A stretch of DNA of 64,000 bases from SB11 sp035906255 (GTDB lineage: Bacteria; Bacteroidota; Bacteroidia; UBA8524), in the NCBI GenBank assembly GCA_035906255.1, contig JAMIFM010000010.1, positions 1 through 64,000 of the forward strand, given 5' to 3'. Positions 42,532 through 50,999 of the stretch are shown here, piece by piece. The notes below the pieces were generated by a model. It searched no databases, was not told where the DNA came from, and was given only the letters and a program-made list of their open reading frames with translations. A program made the translations under genes and the position numbers. The first letter of the stretch is position 1, and each line of letters opens with the position of its first letter.

Positions 42532-43782
42532 ATCAGCACGTATAACTATACCACCGAAGTTTTTATAGCCGGAGCGGGCCCTGCGGGTGCTACCACTTCG
42601 CTGTTTCTTTCAAAAGAAAAAATACCGCACATTATTATTGATAAGGCTGTTTTTCCGCGCGATAAAATTTGTGGCGATGCCCTTAGCGGCAAAGTAGTAG
42701 AGGTGTTTAGGAAACTCGACCCGACGCTGATTGATGAAATTGCGGCCAATACCAATGAATATACCCCCAGTTGGGGAGTAAAGTTTGTGGCGCCCAACTA
42801 CAACTTTATTGATATACCTTTTAAAAGCGACATCAGTAAAGAAAAACATGCCCCGGGTTTTATATCTAAACGGTTGGATTTTGACAACTTTTTGGTGAGC
42901 AAAATCAACCCTGAGTATGCCCAACTGATGCAGGGAACTGAGCTGATAGATGCTACCCGTACAGATGGCGGATACGCTCTTAAACTAAAACAAGGCGATA
43001 AAGAAATATCGGTATTTACCCGCCTGCTAATTGGCAGCGAGGGCGACCGCAGTATAGTGGCTAAAAAACTGGCAGGCCACAAAATGGAACCTGCGCACTA
43101 TTGTGCAGGAATACGCGCCTACTACAAGGGTGTTGAAGGACTACATCCCCAAAACTATATCGAGCTGCACTTTTTAGACGAGTTGCTACCCGGCTATTTT
43201 TGGATATTCCCGATGCCTAATGGCATGACAAACGTAGGGGCAGGCATACTTAGCAAAGCAGCGAGTGCCAAAAAAGTGAACCTGCGCGAAAAAACGCTTA
43301 AAATTATTAGCGAGAACCCGCAAATAGCACCCCGTTTTAAAAATGCCACGCTTGAAGGCAAAATACAAGGCTGGGGATTGCCGCTTGGCTCAAAAAAGAG
43401 AAAAATAAGCGGCGAAGGGTTTTTGCTTACGGGTGATGCAGGTAGTTTGATAGACCCCTTTACGGGTGAAGGCATAGGCAATGCCATGCTGTGCGGCAGG
43501 TTTGCTGCTGATGCAGTGAAAAAGGCTTTGGCGGCAAATGATTTTAGCGCAAGTGCTTTGGCAAGCTATGACGAGGATGTGTACCGCTATTTATGGAGTG
43601 AGTTGAAACTAAGTCACACTATGCAAAAGCTTTGCAAATACCCTTGGCTGTTTAATGCGGTAGTGAACAAGGCATCAAAAAACACTACCCTGCGCGAAAC
43701 CATTTCGTGTATGTTTGAGGATATGGACATGAGGGCCAAGTTTAGCAACCCTATGTTCTACCTTAAAATTTTATTTGGCTGA
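42532..43782 (+). CDS. Geranylgeranyl-reductase-family FAD oxidoreductase, unusual start
   Basis: About 416 residues. The FAD Rossmann motif V-F-I-A-G-A-G-P-A-G-A-T is encoded at 42559-42594, then D-K-x-x-F-P-R-D-K-I-C-G-D-A-L-S-G-K. The second FAD motif is L-L-T-G-D-A-G-S-L-I-D-P-F-T-G-E-G-I-G-N-A. Such enzymes reduce isoprenoid double bonds or act as related flavin monooxygenases; the substrate is unknown. The only ATG/GTG/TTG available is at 42703, which would remove the FAD motif. Upstream to the in-frame TAG at 42475 there is no ATG, GTG or TTG. ATC at 42532 is the best guess for the start. Confidence 0.8.
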   Translation: MSTYNYTTEVFIAGAGPAGATTSLFLSKEKIPHIIIDKAVFPRDKICGDALSGKVVEVFRKLDPTLIDEIAANTNEYTPSWGVKFVAPNYNFIDIPFKSDISKEKHAPGFISKRLDFDNFLVSKINPEYAQLMQGTELIDATRTDGGYALKLKQGDKEISVFTRLLIGSEGDRSIVAKKLAGHKMEPAHYCAGIRAYYKGVEGLHPQNYIELHFLDELLPGYFWIFPMPNGMTNVGAGILSKAASAKKVNLREKTLKIISENPQIAPRFKNATLEGKIQGWGLPLGSKKRKISGEGFLLTGDAGSLIDPFTGEGIGNAMLCGRFAADAVKKALAANDFSASALASYDEDVYRYLWSELKLSHTMQKLCKYPWLFNAVVNKASKNTTLRETISCMFEDMDMRAKFSNPMFYLKILFG

Positions 43783-43846
43783 ACATTTTTTATAACATTT
43801 CGATAATATTGAAAGTCTTTTCACACAGTTAAAAACCTATACCACC

Positions 43847-45517
43847 GTGCTAAAGAAAATACTACCCGCCTTTTTTCTGCTTTCTTGCTTTACCACTCTT
43901 TCAGCGCAAGACCAAAAACCCGATTTCGGTCAGCTGACAGGTAATTTTCAAACCGGCAGCAACTTTTTTATTAAAGATACTAAACTGGGGCAGTTGCCGC
44001 CGCAATACACAAGGCAATTATCAAGCAACGAAAGCTTTTTGTTTCTTAATTACAAGGTAAAAGGTTTCGATTTTAACTTCCGCTACGATTTCTTTTCAAA
44101 CTCAAACCTGTTGGCTCCGTTGGCTTCATACAGCAACCACGGCATCGGGTTTTGGAGTATCAGCAAAGATGTGGGAAAACTTAACTTTACTGTGGGTTCG
44201 TTTTACGACCAAATTGGCGCAGGCCTTATCTTCCGCTCGTTTGAAGATCGTCTTATCGGGATTGATTATGCCGTGCAAGGTGCAAGGCTAAAATACACCC
44301 TTAGCGATAACTTTTTCATAAAAGCCTTTGTGGGTAACCAAAAGGGCTTTTTTAACGCCACCACGCTTGAAGACAGCCGATTTAATTTCTCAAAACAATC
44401 CCTATCAGGTGCAAACCTTGAGAAAGGTTTCCGTATCTCGCAAAAAATAAACCTGAATGTGGGCGCGGGTGCTGTAAACCGTACTTTGGATGATGGCACT
44501 ATGAACCAGCTGGTAACCGAAATAAATGCGTTACCACTTGAAGAACGATTTATACCCAAATACAATACGTATGCGTTTACGGGTTATACCACTATAAACC
44601 TGTTTGAGAGGGTGAGTATGTATTTTGAGTATGCACACAAAACAAGCGAGGCACTGCGTAATAACCTTTCAACTGATTTATATTCATCACAAGGTAAGGT
44701 GTTGTTGGGTAGCGCATCATACTCAACCAAAGGGTTTGGTATCAATGTTCAAGCCCGTAAAATTGATAAATTCCAGTTTCGCAGTTCACCCAATAACGTG
44801 CTGCTAAACGGTATCATTACCTATATGCCTGCCCTTACCCGCCAAAACACTTACCGTTTGCTGGCTCGTTACAATCCTTTTGCCCAAGAGTTGGGAGAGG
44901 ATGGCATACAGGCTGATTTTACCCTTACACCTGAAAAAAATACTACTGTTACGGGTAATTTTTCATACGTACAGAGCACCGGTGTTGTGCCCGGCAAAAC
45001 TACCAAGCTATTTAGGGAGATGTATGTGGATGTGAATCACAAATTCAATAAGAATTTTAAAATGACGTTGGGTTTTCAAACCATATTCTACAACCAAAAA
45101 ATATATGAGTTAAACACATCAGCCCCTGATGTGCAAACCCTTACTCCTTTTGGAGAGTTTAACTACAAAATCAACCGCAAACAATCGTTGCGTTTAGAAT
45201 GGCAATACCTGCACACCCAACAAGACCAAGGTAGTTTTGTAAACGCACTGATTGAATATAACATAGCACCAAAACTTTCGTTTGCTGTGGGTGATATGGT
45301 AAACACAGCACCTGTGCGTACTCCCGGCACTCCGCAAGAACTTATCTCGAACGAGCAGATACACTATTACACCGTGTTTGCAGCCTACCAAGAAGGCCGC
45401 ACCCGTTTTGTAGCTGAATACAAAAAGCAGGTGGCGGGCGTTAATTGTACGGGTGGTATTTGCCGTATTGAGCCTGCTTTTAACGGAGTGCGTGTGGCCG
45501 TTACAACTTCTTTTTAA
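43847..45517 (+). CDS. DUF6029 family outer-membrane beta-barrel protein
   Basis: 556 residues from a GTG start that begins a signal peptide (about 1-20, ending L-S-A-Q). The rest shows alternating strand patterns across the whole length, with T-G-N-F-Q-T-G near the start and a final aromatic residue (V-A-V-T-T-S-F) typical of barrel ends. DUF6029 proteins are predicted outer-membrane barrels of Bacteroidota with unknown cargo. Followed 28 nt later by an Omp28-related lipoprotein gene, probably an operon partner. Confidence 0.8.
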   Translation: MLKKILPAFFLLSCFTTLSAQDQKPDFGQLTGNFQTGSNFFIKDTKLGQLPPQYTRQLSSNESFLFLNYKVKGFDFNFRYDFFSNSNLLAPLASYSNHGIGFWSISKDVGKLNFTVGSFYDQIGAGLIFRSFEDRLIGIDYAVQGARLKYTLSDNFFIKAFVGNQKGFFNATTLEDSRFNFSKQSLSGANLEKGFRISQKINLNVGAGAVNRTLDDGTMNQLVTEINALPLEERFIPKYNTYAFTGYTTINLFERVSMYFEYAHKTSEALRNNLSTDLYSSQGKVLLGSASYSTKGFGINVQARKIDKFQFRSSPNNVLLNGIITYMPALTRQNTYRLLARYNPFAQELGEDGIQADFTLTPEKNTTVTGNFSYVQSTGVVPGKTTKLFREMYVDVNHKFNKNFKMTLGFQTIFYNQKIYELNTSAPDVQTLTPFGEFNYKINRKQSLRLEWQYLHTQQDQGSFVNALIEYNIAPKLSFAVGDMVNTAPVRTPGTPQELISNEQIHYYTVFAAYQEGRTRFVAEYKKQVAGVNCTGGICRIEPAFNGVRVAVTTSF

Positions 45518-45545
45518 AAAAAATAGTCTGTATATTTAGCTGATT

Positions 45546-46436
45546 ATGAAACCGATGAATTTGATACATAAAACCCTTTTTGCAAGTGTTGCCTTGCTGG
45601 CTTTTTCAGCTTGTAAAGAAGAAAACCCCGGCGTTATACTTACCAAACCTACCGTGCAGTTTTATGATACAACTTATATTGCCACTACTTCTGAAAATCC
45701 ACAACCTAAAAACTCATTGGTAGAGGATTTAACGGGCGCACGTTGCAGTAACTGTCCCAAAGGCCACAGGGCTATTGAGGAAATGCAGCTACGCAACCCA
45801 AACCGTATTGTGGCACTTAGCATACACGGCCGCGATTTTCCTCAATTCACTACACCGATAGACAGTACTAAGGATGTGGATATGCGCACCCTCTATGATT
45901 TTCCTATTTACAACATTGTAGGCCGTCCCGGAGGTTTGCCTTTCGGTACTATTGACAGGGTAAATAAATCGCCTACAGCGGGTACTTGGGAGGGCTTTGC
46001 CGTGAACCGTATGGCTGTGCCTACCCCGGTGAATTTGTATGTTGAGAAAAGCTATGACCCTGCCACCCGTGAGTTGAGTGTGAAACTGAAAGCAGTATTT
46101 ACTACCGATACGTTAACCATTCGTCCGTTTTTTAGTGCGGGTATTGCCGAGAGTGGTATCATAACTCCGCAAAAAGACGAGGATTTGGCCAGCGACCCTG
46201 TGAAAAAGGGGGTTGAGCCTAATTATGTTCATAACCACGTGTTGCGAACTATGGTGTCGTTTAAAGATCCATTGTTGCCTGCTTCAGTTAGTGGTATGCC
46301 CGAAAAGAACCGTGTGGTTGAAAAATCGTTTTCTATTAAATTAAAGAACGATTGGAATGCCGATAAATGCTCAATAGTATTTTACGTTCATCGCGAAGCA
46401 GACATTTTGCATGTGATTGAAACGAAAGTGAAGTAA
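45546..46436 (+). CDS. Omp28-related outer-membrane lipoprotein
   Basis: 296 residues. Lipobox F-S-A-C with the lipid Cys at 23. A thioredoxin-like motif C67-S-N-C70-P-K-G-H follows V-E-D-L-T-G-A-R, as in Omp28-related proteins, suggesting thiol-disulfide activity or a relic of it. The C-terminal half is beta-rich. Anchored in the outer membrane (inference). Paired with the DUF6029 barrel upstream, it may form a surface complex with it. Confidence 0.85.
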   Translation: MKPMNLIHKTLFASVALLAFSACKEENPGVILTKPTVQFYDTTYIATTSENPQPKNSLVEDLTGARCSNCPKGHRAIEEMQLRNPNRIVALSIHGRDFPQFTTPIDSTKDVDMRTLYDFPIYNIVGRPGGLPFGTIDRVNKSPTAGTWEGFAVNRMAVPTPVNLYVEKSYDPATRELSVKLKAVFTTDTLTIRPFFSAGIAESGIITPQKDEDLASDPVKKGVEPNYVHNHVLRTMVSFKDPLLPASVSGMPEKNRVVEKSFSIKLKNDWNADKCSIVFYVHREADILHVIETKVK

Positions 46437-46478
46437 TAAGTTCTCTTTTGCAGCCTGTTTAAATGCGCTGCTTTTTAC

Positions 46479-46634
46479 CACGACAGGTTAAAACCTGCCG
46501 TTTTTGTAATTACAACGAGCGAAAGGACTTAAGTCCTTCCGCCCATTGTAATTGCAATAGCAGGGGTTTTCAAACCCCTATCTTTTGAGATAGCTCCTTT
46601 GTTAATTTTCTCACAACGGGATTTTAATCCCGTT
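46479..46634. repeat. Composite REP-like palindromic elements, locus 5
   Basis: CAGGTTAAAACCTG near 46484-46497; a 44-nt imperfect palindrome at 46509-46552 centred on GGACTTAAGTCC (three mismatches, all transitions); AGGGGTTTTCAAACCCCT at 46562-46579; and AACGGGATTTTAATCCCGTT at 46615-46634. It lies between convergent genes, and the last one overlaps the Rieske stop codon. Confidence 0.85.
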
Positions 46635-47118
46635 ATTCAAACACCCTTAATAGGTTGCCGTTTAATTGAGTTTTGTATGTTTTTAGGGCTGTTTGTGCCG
46701 GGCCAACTACCACAGTACCGTCGTTATTAAATACTGAGCCGTGCCCCGGGCACTCGTAGCGGTTGTTAGCCCCGCTAAAGTTAATTTCAACCCCGTTGTG
46801 CGTACAGTTTTTTTGTGCGGCTATGTATTGCCCCGCAAGCGTTCGGGCTACAATCACCGTTTCAAAGTGCATAAATCCGCCATCGGCCAATAAAGCAAAG
46901 TTGGCAGCATGGTTCAAATCAATCGTAAAATCAAGTTTGGGCGGGGGAGGTGGGTGAGGCCCTTGTAAGCTGGGTCTTGGTCGGCGTTCGGCAGTATCAC
47001 GATTACCTGTGTCTGTTGTGGCAACAATTTCTTGGGGTAAAAAGTCGGTTTTTGTGCAGCCAACACAAAAAGCTGCCATGGTAAGTCCTGTAAGCTCTAT
47101 GAACTCCTTGCGGGTCAT
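46633..47118 (-). CDS. Rieske [2Fe-2S] lipoprotein
   Basis: 161 residues. The N-terminus has a short export signal with Cys21 in C-V-G-C, a possible lipid anchor. Residues 43-60 are a Pro/Arg-rich linker (P-H-P-P-P-P-P). The Rieske cluster ligands are C105-T-H107 and C123-P-G-H126. Predicted periplasmic electron carrier; no oxygenase or cytochrome partner is near. ATGA overlap (4 nt) with the upstream gene shows tight coupling. Confidence 0.88.
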   Translation of the reverse strand: MTRKEFIELTGLTMAAFCVGCTKTDFLPQEIVATTDTGNRDTAERRPRPSLQGPHPPPPPKLDFTIDLNHAANFALLADGGFMHFETVIVARTLAGQYIAAQKNCTHNGVEINFSGANNRYECPGHGSVFNNDGTVVVGPAQTALKTYKTQLNGNLLRVFE

Positions 47119-47801
47119 TGTGCCCCATTCATATTTCGGCCTTTCATTTCAAAGTTAAGCCACAATAATTCAAAACCGCCTTCGGGTTTCTTTGTGAATT
47201 TTGCCTCAAACTCATATAAATATCCTGTGTCGATTGAAAAGCTGCCCGATAGCCACACACTCTTCTTTTTGTCTTTTATCTTTTGAAAGTAAATAGATTT
47301 AGAGAAAATCACATCCTCAATCAGTACCCGCATTTGCTCTTTATCAGCATCAGTAAGGCTCTGTCTTTTCTTTTTCTCTTTTTGTTTTTTTTCCGACTTT
47401 TCAAGTGTTGGTTGTTTTTTCGGTATGCTATCTGCTTTTACCGTTGTGTCTCTTTTGGGTGCAGCAGCAACAGTGTCTTTTGGCTGTGGCATCAACTTCA
47501 CGTTCAGCTTCATGTTTTTGCGTATTTCAAAACGCACCACACTGCTGTCATACCCTTTTGCTGTAACAATAAGGTTGTTAGTACCCGGTACCAAATTATC
47601 TATCTTAAAAGAACCGTCGGCAATAGAACTGTCGGAGAATTTTGTGCCTGAAATTAGCACTTGTGCCTTAGCAACGGGCTTGGCTGTTAGCGAGTCGTAA
47701 ATAGTCCCCGTAAGGGTGTATTTTTTGTTTTGCGCATACAACCCGCCTTGCAGGGTTATAAAAAACCCGAGCACCGATAGTATATAGGCAAACTTTTTCA
47801 T
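47115..47801 (-). CDS. Secreted protein with carboxypeptidase-regulatory-like domain
   Basis: 228 residues from the ATG at 47801 (signal peptide M-K-K-F-A-Y-I-L ... L-Y-A-Q). Residues about 26-105 are a CarboxypepD_reg-like beta sandwich (G-T-I-Y-D-S-L-T-A-K-P-V-A-K-A-Q-V). A Lys/Pro-rich linker (about 120-150) leads to a C-terminal domain of about 80 residues without known family. Co-transcribed with the overlapping Rieske gene, so it may position that protein in the envelope. Confidence 0.78.
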   Translation of the reverse strand: MKKFAYILSVLGFFITLQGGLYAQNKKYTLTGTIYDSLTAKPVAKAQVLISGTKFSDSSIADGSFKIDNLVPGTNNLIVTAKGYDSSVVRFEIRKNMKLNVKLMPQPKDTVAAAPKRDTTVKADSIPKKQPTLEKSEKKQKEKKKRQSLTDADKEQMRVLIEDVIFSKSIYFQKIKDKKKSVWLSGSFSIDTGYLYEFEAKFTKKPEGGFELLWLNFEMKGRNMNGAQ

Positions 47802-47886
47802 TAATAGCAAATCTAAGCAATATGAGTTAAAAAGGCATTAAGCACCACCGGATTAATAGAAATGCCTTTTGATTAAGGTGATAATC

Positions 47887-48681
47887 CTAAGCTATGCGGC
47901 TTTCAAACGCCGTTATATAGTCTATCGTTACAGTATTAAAAACATCGGGACGTTCCACATTCACCACATGTCCGCAGTTTTCAATCACATACAACGTGCT
48001 GTTAAGATGGGTTTTCACCATTTCTTTCACAGGCTCCAAAAACATATAATCCTCTTCTCCCATCACATAAAAAATGGGTAGCAGCAAAGGTTTTTCCCTA
48101 AACAGTTTCAGCAGCGGGTTCAAGTCTTTGGTAAGTTTAAACCAGCGCAAAAACTCTTTTTGGTACAGGTTTTTTGCCTCTTTAATAAATAAGTTGCGCG
48201 ATTGGGCATGATTGGCTTTGGGCAGCAATATCCACGCATAAATTTTATACAGCCACATATACGGGATGATGCGTTTGATGGCATTGCCCACATTTACTAA
48301 AATACGTGATTTGATGGTGAGACGGGTTACTGCTCCGCCTAATATTAGCGATTGGATACGTTCGGGGTTTATTTCGGCAATCGTTCGGATAATAATTGTG
48401 CCTAATGAAATGCCTACAAAATGGGCTTTTTTGATGTGTAAAAAATCCAGCACATCCAGCACGTCTTTGCTCACATCCTCAAAAGTGTATTTGCTTTGCC
48501 AAACTTCGCTAAACACATTTTGCGATTTGCCGTGCCCGCGCAAATCAATTAATAATACATTAAAATGGGTCTTAAAGTCCTTTACCTGTTTGTACCATAC
48601 GTTTGAGCTGCCTCCCGCGCCGTGCACAAATACAACCCATATTTGCGACGTAGGGTGGTTGTAAACTTTATGGTATAACAT
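47887..48681 (-). CDS. Alpha/beta hydrolase
   Basis: 264 residues. H-G-A-G-G-S-S (oxyanion region, about 20-26), D-L-R-G-H-G-K-S (about 46-53), nucleophile elbow G-I-S-L-G (about 91-95), acid D in M-G-E-E-D-Y, and a late His in N-C-G-H-V-V-N. Catalytic triad complete. Substrate unknown; probable cytoplasmic esterase or lipase-like enzyme. Independent from the neighbours, which are separated by a terminator on one side. Confidence 0.9.
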   Translation of the reverse strand: MLYHKVYNHPTSQIWVVFVHGAGGSSNVWYKQVKDFKTHFNVLLIDLRGHGKSQNVFSEVWQSKYTFEDVSKDVLDVLDFLHIKKAHFVGISLGTIIIRTIAEINPERIQSLILGGAVTRLTIKSRILVNVGNAIKRIIPYMWLYKIYAWILLPKANHAQSRNLFIKEAKNLYQKEFLRWFKLTKDLNPLLKLFREKPLLLPIFYVMGEEDYMFLEPVKEMVKTHLNSTLYVIENCGHVVNVERPDVFNTVTIDYITAFESRIA

Positions 48682-48760
48682 AAGTACGAGCTAAGTGGAA
48701 ATAAACAGCAACAATAGGATTAAAAAATTGTTTCACCCAAAAACTAATGAGCAGATAAAT

Positions 48761-48794
48761 AAAAAAGGCCGGTGTGCAAGTTGCACATCCGGCC
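48761..48794 (-). terminator. Terminator after the propeller gene
   Basis: On the minus strand GGCCGGATGTGCAA pairs with TTGCACACCGGCC (one G-U type mismatch) and is followed by TTTTTT. Confidence 0.88.
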
Positions 48795-48817
48795 TATCAG
48801 AGCAGTGGTAAAGTGTA

Positions 48818-49714
48818 TTACGAGTTTAGGTTGGCAACAAAAATGTTGTTTTTGTTTTGACCCCTGAAAGCCATCAACAAACCATTGCTTGCGGGCGTTA
48901 AAGCAGGCCCGTTTTGCGATTGCATACCTGTATCAACTTGTGGGGCATAGTTAATGCCGTCGGGTGACCATGATACAAAAATGTTGGGGTTGTTAGGGGC
49001 ATTTAGTCCGTGCCAGCCTGCATAAAACACACCCAATGAATCAGAGTGAGTTAAACCGGGGCTGTCAACAGTTGCGCTGGTGGTTATTTCGCTTTGAGGG
49101 CTCCAGTTACCGCCATTCCTTGAGTTCGATTTCCAAAGGTTGTCTTGGTCTAAACCACGCCACAACATGGCAAACAAACCACCTTGTGTGTTAGTTCCGC
49201 TCACGGCAGGGCCGCTTTGGGTAGCACGGTCGCTCAATTCGCTTTGTGGGCTCCATGTGATACCGTCGTTTGAAGTTGAAATCCAAATGTTTGCTTGGTC
49301 AAGGCCGCGCCATGCCATTACAGCACCCAAACCGTCAACACCTGCCAATGAGGGGTTGTTGGTAGTAGCACGGTCTTGTAGCTCAACTTGTGCGCTCCAG
49401 TTTAAGCCGTCGGTTGAGTACGAAGTCCAGATGTTGTTCTGTCCTGTTCCTCTCCAAGCCATGATAAACCTGCCGTTAATTACACACAATGCAGGTGCAT
49501 TGGCAGTCGAACGGTCAGTAAGTTCTTTTTGGGCAGTCCATGAGTATCCGTTGTCATTAGATACCGATACCCAAATGTTGTCTTGGTCAAGTCCTCGCCA
49601 AGCCATGCAGATAAGGCCGCCGTTTGTTGCCAAAGCAGGCATGTTACGGGTTGCGCGGTCTGTAAGCTCCCTTGGAGCCGACCAACCGCTTAGTGTTTGT
49701 GCAGATGCAGTCAT
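48818..49714 (-). CDS. Six-repeat beta-propeller, lectin/sialidase-like, no signal peptide
   Basis: 298 residues made of six repeats of about 47-50 residues. Each has W-S-x-Q-x-E-L-x-D-R-A-T, then M-A-W-R-G-L-D-Q-D-N-I-W, then S-x-D-G-x-x-W, an Asp-box-like turn. This predicts a six-bladed propeller similar in design to bacterial and fungal lectins and BNR sialidases. No catalytic Arg triad is evident, so a binding role is favoured. There is no Sec signal or T9SS domain. Divergent from a sensor-kinase operon. Confidence 0.75.
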   Translation of the reverse strand: MTASAQTLSGWSAPRELTDRATRNMPALATNGGLICMAWRGLDQDNIWVSVSNDNGYSWTAQKELTDRSTANAPALCVINGRFIMAWRGTGQNNIWTSYSTDGLNWSAQVELQDRATTNNPSLAGVDGLGAVMAWRGLDQANIWISTSNDGITWSPQSELSDRATQSGPAVSGTNTQGGLFAMLWRGLDQDNLWKSNSRNGGNWSPQSEITTSATVDSPGLTHSDSLGVFYAGWHGLNAPNNPNIFVSWSPDGINYAPQVDTGMQSQNGPALTPASNGLLMAFRGQNKNNIFVANLNS

Positions 49715-49952
49715 AATTTTGATAGTTTAATTTTTTAAGTTTTTAGTTTAAGGTATTTCGTTACCAAAAACATAGGCAAGTAAAACAGGGCTGTTCAAAA
49801 ATTTATACGCATTTCTATCTTTTGTAACAAACAGTTATTTATATCTGTATGCCAAAAGGCAGTATTATAAACCTATATAAAAAATAATGCGCTGTTGCAG
49901 GTTATCAACCATTGTGAACGTTTATTCATACTTTACAATACATACACCTGCA

Positions 49953-49960
49953 TATATTTG
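49953..49960 (+). promoter_or_regulatory. -7 promoter box of the sensor-kinase operon
   Basis: TATATTTG, an exact TAnnTTTG match, 25 nt before the ATG at 49986. A TTTA at about 49932 is a weak -33 candidate. The shared 271-nt divergent gap (49715-49985) is otherwise featureless. Confidence 0.6.
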
Positions 49961-49985
49961 GGAAATCTTATAAACACACATTATT

Positions 49986-50327
49986 ATGTCAGTTAACACT
50001 ATCCCCCTTCCCGAAGCCGAAATTTGGCAAGCAAACTGGATTGAAAGCGAAAGTTTGGCTAATGATCCCTCAAAAATCAGAAGTTTTTTAATACCCATTG
50101 CTGATTTACAACAAGTAATTGATGAAATGGGCGTAGCAAACGCACGTGGCGTGCTTGGTATTACCCCTGAAGGTGAATATAAATTTATGTTGGTGGGTGT
50201 TGATGATAACGGACATACAATGGTAAACCCTTTGTTAGGCCAACACGTTTATGATTTGACACAACCATGCCCCCCTGTATGCGGAACAGGCCCTTTGAGC
50301 GGTAGAAAACCCATAGAGTCATTGTAA
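49986..50327 (+). CDS. Small hypothetical protein, first gene of the two-component operon
   Basis: 113 residues, no signal peptide or membrane helix. Features: A-E-I-W-Q-A-N-W near the start, S-F-L-I-P-I-A-D-L-Q, A-R-G-V-L-G-I-T-P-E-G-E-Y-K-F-M-L-V-G-V-D, and a Cys/Pro motif Q-P-C-P-P-V-C near the end. Similar short proteins are recalled near Bacteroidota signalling genes, but no function is known. The stop lies 9 nt before the membrane-protein gene, indicating co-transcription. Confidence 0.7.
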   Translation: MSVNTIPLPEAEIWQANWIESESLANDPSKIRSFLIPIADLQQVIDEMGVANARGVLGITPEGEYKFMLVGVDDNGHTMVNPLLGQHVYDLTQPCPPVCGTGPLSGRKPIESL

Positions 50328-50336
50328 TAAATTTCC

Positions 50337-50999
50337 ATGCAGGAAATTTTATATCGCATATACCAAATTCTTACCTATGTTGATATAGTTGCCTTTTTTG
50401 TGCTAACGGCTTTGTTGCTGTTTAGTTTTAATAGGTTAACAACAACTTTAAAATGGTTTACAGTATTTGAATTACTGGTGTTTGTTATAGTTTTGGTAGC
50501 CTTAATAATGGCTAAACTGGCTATACCAAACACCGTTTTATTTCATTCTGTATTCTTTGCGCAATTGTTATGGTTTCTAATTTATTACCAACGATTATTT
50601 AAAGGAACAAAGGCCGCGCAAGTAATTGCAGGGGTTGGGTTTGTGAGCATAACGTGGGCGATAATAAAATACGTTACAAAGTGGGAAGAAATTAAAGGGC
50701 AATTAGGCGGGCAGTTGTATTTTATGTCAAACCTGTTATTTATAGGATTATCAATTGTTTACTATGTTTATACACTTACCGGTTTGGCAAAATTAAGCCA
50801 CCCGTTTATTAACGCTGCCGTTCTTATTTATTTTTCGGGCACATCCGTAATTTTTCTTTTTGGTGATTATCTCTTAAAGATAGATACCGGTGTGCAGGCT
50901 ATGATTTGGATATTAAATGTATTACTGCATATTATTTTTGTATTGCTGATATTTGTGGATATATGGAAAACCCTATACCCGGCCAAGAGAACATTATAA
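50337..50999 (+). CDS. Seven-helix membrane protein, likely sensor component
   Basis: 220 residues with about seven evenly spaced hydrophobic helices and short loops; no catalytic motif. Its 3' end overlaps the histidine kinase gene by 37 nt. The kinase has only one membrane helix and no periplasmic domain, so this protein may supply signal detection (inference from operon position). Confidence 0.75.
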   Translation: MQEILYRIYQILTYVDIVAFFVLTALLLFSFNRLTTTLKWFTVFELLVFVIVLVALIMAKLAIPNTVLFHSVFFAQLLWFLIYYQRLFKGTKAAQVIAGVGFVSITWAIIKYVTKWEEIKGQLGGQLYFMSNLLFIGLSIVYYVYTLTGLAKLSHPFINAAVLIYFSGTSVIFLFGDYLLKIDTGVQAMIWILNVLLHIIFVLLIFVDIWKTLYPAKRTL

